Origin: Mytilus trossulus
Taxonomy: Eukaryota > Mollusca > Bivalvia > Mytilida > Mytilidae
Direction: 5' to 3'
Length of the DNA: 64,000 nucleotides
Assembly: GCF_036588685.1 (NCBI RefSeq)
Contig: NC_086386.1
Coordinates: 5,488,117 to 5,552,116 of the forward strand
Part shown: positions 12,052 to 24,000 of the stretch, in pieces
Layout of the letters: each line of letters starts with the position of its first letter
Position numbering within the stretch: position 1 is the first letter of the stretch
Program-made: the position numbers and the translations under genes
Notes under the pieces: model-generated
Database searches by the model: none
Told to the model about the DNA's origin: nothing
Seen by the model: the letters and a program-made list of their open reading frames with translations, nothing else

Positions 12052-15000
12052 ATGGTCGAATTTAATTTCATTTTGAATATATTATGCCTTCTATGCGTAC
12101 TGGTACCTATATTTGGACAGGTAACACGACCAGGAGTATGCCCGAATGTTCGTACACAACCTGGCTTTGATCTAAACAGGGTAAGTCAATTTTGCAAATA
12201 TTATTTCTCTTTAGTTTGTTTGCATCATGCAGAATATGTGATATGAGAATAAACATTAGAAGAGGTGGTATTATTGCCAATTGGACAACCCTCCTTCAAG
12301 ATTCAATGACATAATTTCACAGGGAGCAATACCAATACCGCATTGTAAGCTAAAAAATACAAATGTAAAATAATTCAAACGTGCATGAAACCAAACGGCC
12401 TGTATATAAAAAAAAGAATAATCGAAAAGGTGCATTTATGTGTATAAAAATAACATCTAGTTGAGTTTTAATTTATTCATTACAAAGTAAATTGTTATAC
12501 CGTTAAAAAAATAAGGGCAACAGTAATATACATCTGTACAAAATTCATAAATCGATAGGGAAAAAAACAAATCCGAGTTACAAACTAAAACTAAGGGAAA
12601 CGTATCAAATATAAGAGCACTACGACAGAACAGAGACACAACACCGAAATGTAACACACAGAGAAACGGACTTTTATGTAAGGATTTCTATTGTCCTGCA
12701 GACTTAGTACAGGATATTCACAGATCTCATATCTAATTTTTCATCTAGATTTTTTATCAATGACACTTTTTGTCAATAAGTATCATTTATAGTTCGTAAA
12801 AGAACAATCGTATAAACAGTATACACATATATTAAGAAGATCGGGTTGAATTTCAAGACAAAGGTTAGGGTTACAAAACTTTGAATTTTCGAAAAAACTA
12901 AGGTATAGATTACCTTAGCCGTATTTGGCACAACCTTTTGGAATTTTAGATCCTCAATGCTCTTCAACTTTTCTTTGACTTTATAAATATTTTGATTTGA
13001 GCGTCACTGATTAGTCTTATGTAGACGAAACGCGCGTCTGGCGTACTATGTTATAATCCTGGTACCTTTTATAACTATTAGCCAAGACAAAAGAACGAAC
13101 ACGTCAACAGCTCAGTTTAACTTTGTCTATATCCACAATCCATTGTAAAGTACTTATAATCAAGAGACATATTTATCTTTTTAGTATCTGGGACAGTGGT
13201 ACGAAAGTGAGAAATTTTTCTTCATTCCGGAAGTTGGATTGAGATGCAACTCTGCACTATACACTCTGAACGGAAACGGGGCTGTCGGTGTTTTGAATGC
13301 AGGAATAGACGCAAGGTAACTCTTTGAAAATTCAGGCATGGAAGCAGGTAACTCTTTGTAAATTCCATTCAACTTTTTATAATGTAAATCACAGAAATAA
13401 GAAGCATGATATTAAAAAAATGATCCAGGAAACTTAGATTGTATACATAACAGTAAATTAGTTTCCAGAAACATTTTTAGAATACATTCAAGATTCAAGT
13501 ATATTGCAATTTTTTGAATTGTAATTACAATGAGTTTATGATATCGTAATTTAAACTTAGGATGGATTAAGATTTTTTTAAATCTGATTTTGTTCATCTA
13601 GCTCAGTCGGATATTTCTGCCTGCTTTGGCTCTAATTTTTGTGAGTTTAGATTTATTCGGAGTGTCGCTCTCTTGGCCAAGATAATTTTAATAATATTTA
13701 ACTTTTACAAAAAAGTTTTAAGTATACATTATACTCATTGGCACTCACACCACATCTTACCATATATATTATAAACAAAAAGACTAAAAAAAAGCTACAT
13801 TTTCATAAATGATTTTTTTTAAATGTGTATGAACATATATGTATTTCTGATATGAAATAAAGAATAATATATAAACACTACTATACCATTACAATGTATT
13901 TTTGAAGCATAATCTAAAGTGTTGTGTAGATTAGTATAACAAGTGTAATATTTCTTCGTGCGTTTGGGTCCTAGTGGCGGATCCAGAAGTTTTTATTAAG
14001 GGAAAGGGGGGTATTCTTTGACCTGAAGGGGGCGTTAGGCATGCTTTAGTGAGTCTGTACATTATCAACTATTTTTCCACAAAGGATGGAAGGGAAGGGG
14101 AGCAGTTAAAGTAAACCGAATTGAAATTTTCTAGAGTTAAAACATTCAGTACTAGTCACTGTTTTTCTTTTTTGTAGAACCGGAATAGTACGTTCGGTAA
14201 CTGGAACAGCTATAAGTACCAGTGTCATAGAACCAGGAAGACTAGTTGTTCAGTTTACTCCGTGTAAGTATAAATAATACACACGGAAGCTAAATTGGGT
14301 TTCTTCAAACAGTTGTTAATCCACCATTTTCTACATTTGAAAATGCCTGTACCAAGTACAGTTCTTGTCCTTTCGTTTTTGATGCGTTTTGTTATTTGAT
14401 TTTGCCATGTGATTATAGACTTTCCGAATTGATTTTCCTCTAAGTTCATTTTTTTTTATTTTTATTTTTATATGATGTGCAAACACCTTTATATGATGTG
14501 CAAATATCCTTAGATAATGAGCAAAGTATCCTTATATGATGAGCATACATCTTTTGACGATTATTTATTTTCATCGAAATAGGCTATGGGGCTGAATATT
14601 TATTTCTAAATTCTGCCAGGCCCCCACCTCAGAGTCGAATTATCGTTCTCTTACATCGGCCTTCGGGCCTTGTATATATTTTTCGTGTGGTACAGTATGT
14701 TATTTGATTTTGTCATATATTATTCTAAATAAACATGCATACGGTTTTTATGAAAAAGAGTATACGTATATGATGTATACGGGCTTTCATGTTAAGGGTA
14801 TTCCAATTTGATGTATACGGGCTTAATTTCATGTTACTGGGTATACGTATATGATGTTTGTGGGCTTTTATGTTGAGGAGTATACTTATTTGATATACAC
14901 GGGTTTTTATCTTTGAGGTACAAGCATGTGATATATACGGGCTTTCATGTACAGACTATACATAGCATAAGTCATAGATGTATACGGGCTTTTAGTTGAC

Positions 15001-18000
15001 AGTTGGTATCCATTCGTTTGATTTAATTGAGCTTTCGATTTCGCCATTTGAGTAGATACTTTCTTTTTTAATTTTCCTCGGAGTAAAGCATTTTTGTGAT
15101 TTTAACTTTTTCATCATATTTGATATGTAAAGGATCTCATTTTTACGAAGTATTTCATGAATAAGACATTCATGTTATTGAGTATTTCAGTATTTGAGTG
15201 TACGGTTATTCCTGTCAGGTTTTATCAAGTTTTAACCTTAATATAATGAGTTTTTTTCTAAATGGTGACCATTCAATAAAATTGAGAATGGAAATGGGAA
15301 ATATGTCGAAGACACAACAACCCAACAAAGAGCAGACAGCAGCCTAAGGACAACAATGTTTCTTCATCGTAGGTAGTTTTTAGCTGGCCCTTAAGTACAA
15401 TTGTGTACTAGTTTAGGGAAAATAAAACTCTCCCAGGTTAGAGGAAGGGTTGATATCCCACTAACAAGTTTAACCCCGCCATAGTATTGTATGTATGTAT
15501 GTGTCTGTCCTAAGTCCGTAGCCTGTTATTCACTGGTTGTCGTTTGTTGATGAGTAACATATTTGTTTTTCGTTAATTTTTAGTGCATAAATCTGGCCGT
15601 TAGTGTTCTCGTTTGAATATTGTCTTGGTACATTTTTCACATCTGGTCCTTTTATAGCTTACAATGCAGTAGTGGCTCTGTTACTCTTGGAAGCCGTGCG
15701 ATGACCTATAGTCGTTCATATCTGTGTCATGTTGTCATTTGTTGAGAGTTGTGTCAATCATACCACATTTTTTTTTTATATCATTCATTTCTTTGTTTCC
15801 TTTGCAAATAATGTATTTAACTATTTTGCATTCAGTTACACCGCCAGGACAGTATTGGGTTTTAGACACTGATTACGAAAGTTATTCTGTGGTATATTCA
15901 TGCAGACAAGATGGTTTTCAAAAGATAGGTAAATATATTTAGAAAATACAGAACAAGTCACAATAACAAGTATCGGCATGTAAATGTACAATTAGTTAAA
16001 AAATTCTAAAAAGATAGATATATTGATCTGAGTTAATATCCAGCGGCAAGTAAATCATGACTATCATGATGAGGACAAATTAAGGTAATGTGAGTATAAA
16101 GTTCAACACTCTGCTGCACTTAACTGACACAATAAGCGTTGCTAGTTTATAAAATATAACCGTCCAACGGGAAGACGTATTTCTACTAGATATTCTGAAT
16201 ACGCACACGATCATTCCTTTATTAGGTCTTGACTTCTATACTATTAAACGAGAAGACCTCATTGTGTGTGTCACTTCTCTTCAACCCACACTAAATTAAT
16301 CATCATGCCTCTGTGTCCTATGCATTGGACGCATTTGTCATCCATTCTTATGATTATTCTGTTGGTTTATTTTTGGGAGAAAAATGAAAATAAAGGCGTC
16401 CGAAATTTTTCTTCCGTCATCAAATCGATTTTCATGTCACACTTGACTTCCGGTTTTAACATTGAGAACCAATTGTATGATAGATAACAAAAATGAAAAA
16501 TAAACAAGCTAATCAAAGAATTGTCCATATCAAGGTTATTATGTCGGGAGAACCACTACTATTATACTTTGGTTTCAACTTACACATTATTTCTCGTACG
16601 GGGAAAGGACAACTTTTTTTGCGTGTATCTGCATGTACATGTATACTATGATTAATATACTATTATAATATATAGAGACTCTATACAATATACCAGTGAG
16701 TTTCCGTCATCAAACCGACTTTTAAGTCAGAGCGTTGTCCATATAGTGGTTTTGAGGTAGTAAGAACCACTACTATTATACCTCGGTTTTAACTTGCACA
16801 TAATTTTCATTGATACTCGGACGGTGAAAGGACAAGTATTTTCACGTTTCTCAGCAGTAACATACCCTCTGCCCCTTCGTATGGTGTTTACATATCACAA
16901 TTGATACGTTATTCACGTGCATGTTCACACTATACGGACTTCATATACAGGAGTGTGCTCCTTACGCAGAAACTGCTCCAACAAAGTTATGAGGAGGACA
17001 GATTAAAATTGACACTCCGTAAATTTTATGGACACCATCACGAATTGGTTGATCCATATGATATGTCTCTTTAACCAAACTAGCTAAGGACATTTTTACC
17101 ACATGGTAGATTGTGGTTTGTCATTATGTCGTCTAATCTTTTAATTACCAAACGTGACTTATTCCCGATTGTGACCGTTTTGCTGAATGTGAATTCGCAT
17201 TACTATAAGACGTGTTTCTGTACTTGTTTATCCCGAATTCATGTATTTAGTTTACATGTTTAATGTTATATATGTAATTCTTATCAGATTTTGTCAAATG
17301 TGTTGACGTCTTCTTATTATATATTTAGGTATGACGTATAGAAAAATTAATCACCTCCTCTGTATTAATTATATTAAATTTTGTACGATTATTTACGTTT
17401 GAAGTTGGATTCATAACATACTGGACATATATATATATATATTACAGTTAATTGCTATTAATAAGTATTGCAATATGCATTTTGTTTAAATGAATTATCA
17501 GTATTTAGTTCTAAATCAATCCTAGTTCTATCTCATTTTTGAATGATAGTTTTTCATATGTGACGTCATGCTGTTTCTAAATTTCATAAATTCAAATGTG
17601 GCATAACGTTTCTGCCTTTTCGCCATCGTATGTGACGTCACAAATTTTTTTTAATTACGTTGACGCTTGGACTGATTCGGATGTGTGTCTATTTTGTGAT
17701 AAACTTGGGTTTAGTTTTCTGTAATTAGTTAATATTTCAGTTTCATTATGTATATCTCTTTCATATTCATTTGTTAAAATTTACTGTTTGCAATAGCATT
17801 AAGTATTCTATATAATAAGGATGTTCTTATCCCGTGCCTAAAAACAATGCCGTATTTGTCAAAACCTTTTCAACTTTTGATCTTCAGTGTTGTACAACTT
17901 TGTACCTTTTTCACGTTCGATCTTTTATATCAAGGCGTTATGTATTCAGGTTTAGTTTTCTGTAATTAGTTAATACTTTAGTTTCTTTGTGTATATCTCT

Positions 18001-20619
18001 TTCATATTCATTTGATAAAATTTACTGTTTGCAATAGCATGAATTGTTCTATATAATAAGAATGTTCTTATCCCGGGCATAAAAACAATACCGTATTTTG
18101 CGAAACCTTTTCAACTTTTGATCTTCAGTGCTGTACAACTTTGTACTTTTTTCACTTTCGATCTTTTATATCTGGGCGTCACTGATGAGTCTTGTGTGGC
18201 CAAGGCGCGTTTTTGGCGTATTGAATTTTAAACCTGATGCTTTTTTGTTATCTATTAATCATGTTTTTCTGTGTCTAATATGTTCTCCTATTTATTTGTA
18301 TTGTAGTCCTGTAATATTATGTTGTCATTTCAATGTTATATTTAACTTTGCCATTAAAGTGCGAGGTTTGGCATGCCTTAAAACCAGGTTCAACCCACCA
18401 CTTTTATTCCCCTTTAAAAGTGTCCTGTACCAAGTCAGGAAGATGGTCATTGTTATAATATTGTTCGTTTCTCTTTGTTTGCATTTTAACGTTGAGTCGT
18501 TTGTGTCTTCTCTTATTTTTGAGATATTGAGATAAGACGTGGCACGGTACTTGTCTATCCCGAATTCATGTATTTGGTTTTCATGTTACATTTGTTATTC
18601 TCGTGGTGTTTTGTCTGATGATTGGTCTGTTTCTGTGTGTGTTGCGTTTCGGTGTTGTGTCGTTGTTCTCCTCTTATATTTAATGCGTTTCGCTCGGTTT
18701 TGGTTTGTTACCCCGATTTTGTTTTTTGTCCATGGATTTATGAGTTTTGAACAGCGGTATTCTACTGTTGCCTTTATTTATCTACATCATCACCATGTAT
18801 ACTTTGATTAATATACTAATATGATAATTAGAGACTCTCGATATTATATAGGAGTGATTGCCATGGAGAAGAAACTTTATAGAATTAATGGTTAATAGAA
18901 AATTAAATACATTTTAATTTTATAATATAGATACGTATGTTCAAAGTATACAGAAACGCCAAAATAATAGAATATAACTGAAAACAAAATAATAACGGAC
19001 TTTGAGAAAAAAGAGAGGACTTAGAAATATTTTCCTGTGTCCGGGTACCTATATGACTTTAGATATCATTTCTTAAATTCTCAAGACCTAATATTATTTA
19101 CAAAAACTCAGCCTAAAATAGTTAACATTCTTTCAACCGAGCTTAAAATGTCCGGAATTTCGCTTTTAAATGAAAGTCAAACAGGACTTCCGGTTTTAAA
19201 CTTAAACATAACTTTCATAAGAGGTCTCGAGGACGGGACAATGATTATTGCGTTGATAGAATAATATAGCAGTGATCGTCAAGAAGAAGTAATTCATAGT
19301 AAATATCAAATACACCTCATTTGTAGTATACTTATGTTCATAGTATACAGAAACGCGAAAATAATTAAATTTAACAGAAAAAAAATGACGGACTTTCGAA
19401 AGAAGGGAGAGGACTTAAACTGTTTTAAAAAGTACCTATGAATTTTGATACCTTTTTTAAAATTCTCCAGATATGAAATCTTTCACTGAAATTCTCCAGA
19501 CACAAAATCTCACAAGATCTAATACCCGCGGGTGTGTTCTAGTTACATTTAAATACCACGATCCAATCAGAGAAGTAGAAAATACAAACTGGAAAATCTA
19601 TAATTGGATACGAACAAGGATAAATCAAAGTAAAAGATCTCGCGAGAAATGATGATCTGATCAATATTATTGATGCTATCATACTATCATTAGATTACAT
19701 AGGCAGTAAATTCAGAAAGACATCATTTGATTTTTTTGTGTGCGTTTAACGCCACTTTAAAGTTCTGCATTTGGGCTATATGTGACGGCCAGTTTTTATT
19801 GGTGGAGGAAGCCGGAGTGCCCAGATAAAACTATCGACTTCCGAAAGGAAGACTAACAATCCTAGTCAATTATGATTAGCGTCTACTCCGTAGTGAAACT
19901 AAACGAGTGAGATTCGCACTCACAACCTCACTGTTGACTGCCTTTGGATTCAGCTGTTAATTCTTGGCCACAGAGGCCACTGTCAAATTAAGAAATGATA
20001 ATATGATAATGAGTGTTTCTGCTTATACAGACAATGCAAAAATTGCAGATAGTTCCAATCTCAAAAAATTTGATAGACCTTAGAAGAAATAGCATACATG
20101 TCTATCAGACAAGTTCAAGTTGCATTATTTAAAACTGATTTCAACGGACAGCGAAGAAAATAATTGCGGTGAAATGACTATTTATGTTTTAACACAAACA
20201 CGTAGTGATACACTTGACGATATAAGTTTTTGAAAACACCCATTCAGTAAGTTGATACGCAACACAGCCTGCATATTAGATAACTACAAATAATAAAACA
20301 ATATCAAAATATGAATAAGAGGAGACGTAGACGTGATTTCTTTTTAAATTTTTATTAGTTGTAATATTTACAAAATTCATGTTCAAATTTATCTTTTTTT
20401 CTTCCAGAAAGTGCTTTTATTCTAACAAGAGCAAGGGCCGGTTTACCAGCAGCAACACGAATTCAATTGTATAGTAAGTTATTGGCATCAGGTATCAATG
20501 CATTTGATTTAATACCAACCGACCAGACTAGTTGTCCAGCGCCGTCACCTTTCCTACCGCCACCTCTTGCTATACCTGGCGTGCAGATCATACCACCAGT
20601 GCCTGAGATATTTGTTTAG
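12052..20619 (+). CDS. Apolipoprotein D-like lipocalin, copy L2 (five coding exons)
   Basis: Coding exons are 12052-12180, 13185-13315, 14178-14263, 15836-15928 and 20408-20619, with exactly the same exon lengths and phases as L1, giving 216 aa. The signal peptide, GQW motif, LDTDYES, ILTRA and the four mature cysteines are all kept, so both copies look functional. Differences from L1 cluster in exons 2 and 3: for example GVLNAGIDA replaces RLVISGIEA in the barrel. Exon 5 is nearly identical, differing at about three residues. Introns 3 and 4 have been swollen by repeats, the last to about 4.5 kb. A polyadenylation signal AATAAA lies at 20684-20689, 65 bases past the stop. The protein is predicted to be a secreted small-ligand carrier like L1; divergence in the barrel could alter ligand preference, which is inference. 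Confidence 0.9.
12181..13184 (+). other. L2 intron 1 with repeats
   Basis: It holds the counterpart of the L1 intron-1 repeat (12255-12500), a - strand fragment of the retroelement 3' tail family (about 12545-12660, similar to 54650-54780) and the short dispersed repeat at 12855-13080. Confidence 0.5.
12855..13080 (+). repeat. SINE-like dispersed repeat, CCTCAATGCTCTTCAAC family
   Basis: Shared landmarks are TACCTTAGCCGTATTTGGCA, CCTCAATGCTCTTCAAC, GAGCGTCACTGA, GACGAAACGCGCGTCTGGCG and TATAATCCTGGTACC. Copies or fragments with the same order lie at 33985-34205 and 45775-45920 (+), about 18160-18235 (+), and 1742-1830 and 23215-23300 (-). No coding capacity is visible. It is probably a SINE or MITE; I could not find a convincing tRNA-like head. 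Confidence 0.7.
13316..14177 (+). other. L2 intron 2
   Basis: No gene is seen. About 13975-14110 (GTGGCGGATCCAGAAG and a G-rich stretch) looks like a dispersed repeat fragment; this is a guess from composition and memory. Confidence 0.35.
14285..14460 (-). pseudogene. LINE fragment in L2 intron 3
   Basis: Reading the - strand gives GKSIITWQNQITKRIKNE, which matches the + strand fragment at about 35478-35535 almost exactly. It is a short orphan piece of the same LINE 3' region. It has no start and no RT motifs, so it is dead. Confidence 0.6.
14462..14560. repeat. Degenerate tandem repeat around TATGATGTGCAAA
   Basis: Four diverged blocks of about 27 bp carry TATATGATGTGCAAA or TATGATGAGCA followed by a short spacer with CCTT. 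It sits next to the LINE fragment. Confidence 0.6.
14745..15000. repeat. Degenerate tandem repeat around GTATACGGGCTTTCATGTT
   Basis: Five or six diverged blocks of roughly 40-50 bp share TATGATGTATACGGGCTTT and ATGTTAAGG-like words. A weaker version is in L1 intron 3, so the block probably predates the L1/L2 duplication. Confidence 0.65.
15280..15370 (+). repeat. Dispersed repeat, AATTGAGAATGGAAATGGG family
   Basis: It begins AATAAAATTGAGAATGGAAA and continues with ACAACAACCCAAC. Related copies are at 40415-40545 and 53305-53415, where the text runs on to CAATGTAGCGAGAAA-type sequence. It is non-coding and common in this window. Confidence 0.7.
15585..15790 (+). repeat. Dispersed repeat, GTGACCTATAG family, copy
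   Basis: This copy contains GGCCGTTAGTGTTCTCGTTT and GCCGTGCGATGACCTATAG. It ends about 45 bp before L2 exon 4, so it borders the functional acceptor. Confidence 0.7.
16513..16832. repeat. Diverged ~220-bp tandem duplication
   Basis: The segment at 16513-16610 (TTGTCCATATCAAGG, then AACCACTACTATTATAC and GGGGAAAGGACAA) is repeated with changes at 16731-16832. Confidence 0.7.
16848..17074 (+). pseudogene. Retroelement protein C-terminus, intact short frame
   Basis: A continuous frame of about 75 codons reads NIPSAPSYGVYISQLIRYSR, later FYGHHHELVDPYDMSL, then stops at 17072-17074. Diverged copies of this protein end occur on both strands elsewhere in the window. I recall this YGVYISQLIR module at the C-terminus of reverse-transcriptase proteins in mollusc and cnidarian genomes, possibly Penelope-like; the class is unproven. 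There is no upstream catalytic domain, so it is a 5'-truncated remnant. Confidence 0.7.
17075..18835 (+). mobile_element. Retroelement 3' tail with inner tandem duplication
   Basis: Downstream of the truncated frame is non-coding sequence that recurs in pieces elsewhere. The block TACTTGTCTATCCCGAATTC appears at 18549 and, with one change, near 17229. TGTTGTGTCGTTGTTCTCCT at about 18652 is related to 46330-46470 (+) and 54650-54950 (-). I take it as 3' untranslated sequence of the same element, broken by other repeats. Confidence 0.5.
17708..18172. repeat. 241-bp tandem duplication
   Basis: Copy 1 is 17708-17948 and copy 2 is 17949-18172. Both begin GGTTTAGTTTTCTGTAATTA and both hold TCAACTTTTGATCTTCAGTG. 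They differ by scattered substitutions. Confidence 0.9.
18866..19475. repeat. Diverged ~420-bp tandem duplication
   Basis: The block with AGTATACAGAAACGCCAAAA and AGAGAGGACTTAGAA at 18866-19090 recurs with changes at 19283-19475. The short ORF at 19037-19264 lies inside and has no support as a gene. Confidence 0.7.
19745..19985. repeat. SINE-like dispersed repeat
   Basis: It runs from GCGTTTAACGCCACTTTAAA through GGAGGAAGCCGGAGTGCCC to GAGATTCGCACTCACAACCT and CTTGGCCACAGAGGCC. I recall closely similar sequences in many mollusc genomes. On the reverse strand GGTTGTGAGTGCGAATCTCA resembles the B-box end of a tRNA-derived SINE. The identification is from memory. Confidence 0.5.
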
Positions 20620-21040
20620 TCATTTGTTAAGTGAATCCTTGTTAAACAAAGGAGAAAAGTAACTATAGGCAGATAGTATATTAAATAAATCTTCTTTGGT
20701 AAAATATATACTAGTATTAAATGAAAACAAATTGCCTCATTCTCAGATTAAGTGATGTGCAATTGAAAACCGTCTGACAGTGTAAGTCAAAAATAATACA
20801 GCATAACCAATGCCAAGTATATTTTTATCAATATTTGCATACACATCACAATTATGTCATCACAATTATGTATCTAAACGACAGTAATGTTAGTTGGTCT
20901 GCGGAACAATTATATTTATAATCTAAAAATTCTACAGACTAATGATGAATGACTGGGTATGCTTTTAGAAGCTGCTCATGTATTTGAAATAGGATGGTAA
21001 AACATTATGACACATGAAATCTGTTGTTTGTTACAACTGT
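20620..21040 (+). other. L2 3' flank
   Basis: It aligns piecewise with 5324-5690 after L1. Shared words include AATCTTCTTTGGTAAAATAT, and CATCACAATTATGTATCT against CATTTATGTATCTGAATGAC. This is the 3' UTR and flank, with AATAAA at 20684-20689. Confidence 0.55.
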
Positions 21041-24000
21041 AAAATAAAATTGGGATTCATTAACTTGACGTGTTCTTTAAAAATCAATATAAGACGTACA
21101 AGAAATTTCAAAAAATTGAAAAACGACTTTAGATTGAAAATTATGCTATGCTATCTTTTCTCTGTTTTCTATCTTTAATTGAAACATTAATTTACACCAT
21201 TGATGGATGTCTCTGACACAAACAGCTCAGTTAATAAAAGAACATTTAAAAGACGCTACTATTGTATCTTACTAATACGTTTAACAACATTAAAGCCTTT
21301 TCTGGAATTACAAAATTATTAAAATCAATATGTTTTGTGCAACTTATGAACATGTACATATATGATAATTCAAGTAACATTTATCAGTGTCTGAGCAGAA
21401 ATTTGACGAAGCAGAGGTATGTCGAAGAACGTCTCCTTCTTTTTCTAAAAAAAGTTCATCGGAAGTTTCCTAGACCTTGTTGATAAATATTTCGTATCAA
21501 CTTCACAAATAATACATGATGGTCTTGACGCATAGTTTTTGCGTACTGACGTTGTTTATCATCTTAACAACGTGTTAAATTGTTCTTTTATTTGTCTTTG
21601 CTCTATTATTAATATTACTTTTACTGTTTGGTCTGTTTTTATGTTATATTCATTTGACGTTGCTCGGTACTTATACATCCCGTCAATGTTTTGGTATCAA
21701 CTTGTTTTTTTTGTACGTGCAACTTTTTGTGTTTCTTTGGTTCATATAATGTGACTCTGTGCTTTAAAAGAACCTTCAATTATGTTATTGTTCTATTATA
21801 AATTGAAAATACTTTAAACCATATATGGATTCTTAGAATTTCAGCAAAAAACTTCAGGGTAATTTGAAATCTGAATCTGTTTCTGAAATCAGTTTTAACA
21901 AACTTCTGATTTTGTTTAACCCTGTATACCACCCATTTGAAATTCTAACAGTTACTGTTTTTTGAAAAAAATAATTTTATATTTCTTTCCATGTGCCGTT
22001 TATATTTTCTGGACTCATACACGCGAAACAATGCATGTGGTTTTTAAATTTGATAGGTTGTGTTGTTTTTCTTAAACATTTGTTTGTTTTGAGATTGTGA
22101 CACTATGATGACTGACTATTTTACCTATATCATTATCGATAAACGATCAAATTGATTTGAAAAATCCTCTATTGTACGTACAAAAAATAAACAACAGCAT
22201 GTACATAACATTAAATGTACAGACATTGTAAACAGAACATGTTTACTAAAATGTTATCAGTCACCTTTAATTCCGAAACCGCCTCCAATTCTTTTTGGAT
22301 GGATTTGATGAAGACTGTATCATGCGTATGGTCTTTAAGACAAACCATTTGACTTTTTTCCTCACTGTTGACTTTGAACGTTGATTACAACTTGAACTGT
22401 TTTATGAATTTTATACACTAATTCTAGAATAAAGTATTTATATAATAGTGCATATAAGGTAGGATTGGTGTGTGAACAATGTGAAATAAGTATTTTATTG
22501 CAATCTTGTGAATGAAATACTGCATGATTGGAATGTTTTTGTAGGTAAAAGTATACGAAGTAGAAAACCTTTTTACAATTTCATTTAATTTAAAAAAAAA
22601 AACAAAAAAAATAAATTTATTGCTATACACTACATTTGTAGGTTACTAAAACATGATTATACAATTATACAATAAAAAAAACAATAAAAGGTTAAGAATG
22701 TGATTTAATATTTTTGTAATTTGTCAAGAAAATAAAGACCGCGTTATATTGAAAAAGAATCGAAATAGATGAATAGCTATATGACCTAGAAGGACATAAA
22801 CAAATAGCAAATAGACAACTTTTCCTCCGGAAGATGAAACCTTAGTTTCCTATTATTTCAAAATGCATTAACGAACGTTTTGATAAATGTTTGTAATTAA
22901 TCATGCCAGTACCGAAATACTACAGACTACTGAGCTGACGATATCTTTGGTGACTTATGGTTCATTAAGCAGATGCATCAACCCAGTACTGTACAAATGA
23001 AAACAACACGTCATAAATACATGCGTCAGTATCGCTCATCAGGATGCACCTTCATCAAGGACACTCAAAGCAGAATATTTGAAAGCCAAGGATGTTTAAG
23101 AACCGAAACAGATGACGATATATATGGTCAAAATAGACCCTAATTTAAAAGAAAATACAAGCAGCATCAAGATTTTGACCAAATAAAAAAATTAAATACA
23201 ATATATCAGGCTTATCATTTTGTACGCCACACATCCGTTTTACCCACAAGACTCATCAATGTAGATCAAATTAAAACAGTTGCATGCCAAATAAATTACG
23301 AATTGGAGAGCACAAAAGCCGAAAGTTCGGGAAAAATACGTCTGAAGTAATCTAAACGTAGTTTTAAAAAAAACTTAATGTTTTGAATATTTCTACATTT
23401 GATATATTTATATAGAATATAACAGATAAAAAAGCTTTGAAATATCAAACGCTATCAGCAATATAGGTTCTAGCAAAACTCATTAACAATAATTTGAAAC
23501 CTACGATTGGCCATTATTAGATTGGATGCGGATATTGATGAACAGATCTGGTATAATTGTAAATGAGAGAACAATCAGAAACTACATGACATTCATGCAA
23601 GTGACGGTAGGTACTGTCGTGACTTCAACATTTATACCGCACATAGCAAACCATTTAAGGTCCTGTCAAAACCGAAGGCGTACATGTAGGTTTGCTAAGG
23701 CCCAAACATTGCAAGATATTTATCATTGACCGAGTCCCGAATAGCACACATGTTGATTTTTCACGGAATTGAAAGAAAACAGGTCAAATGACACGAGTCG
23801 TTAGGACAATAAAAACACAATACACAGATACAGAACAGATCTTATTGCACTGTGGTATAAGATGTTTATCTGATTACGTATCTGACTTGAATCAAACCAT
23901 GCGCTTTATTGATTCTTATCCGAAATGGGGATTAAATTTTCTTTTTTAGGGTGCATTCGGGTTGTGAATATCTACCGGGACTCTTATAAGGAAGGTTCTA

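Larger units (their letters stand above)
15929..20407 (+). other. L2 intron 4, expanded by repeats
   Basis: At 4.5 kb it is far longer than the 0.87-kb intron 4 of L1. The first ~120 bp still align with L1 (AGAAAACACAGAACAAGTC-like). In between lie local duplications (16.5-16.8 and 18.9-19.5 kb), a retroelement end (16848-18835) and a SINE-like repeat (19745-19985). No gene is seen. Confidence 0.55.

Noticed and set aside
18128-18811. Two adjacent + strand ORFs of 135 and 90 codons with hydrophobic stretches
   Set aside because: They lie in repeated retroelement-tail sequence; Phe/Leu-rich frames from T-rich DNA mimic membrane proteins.
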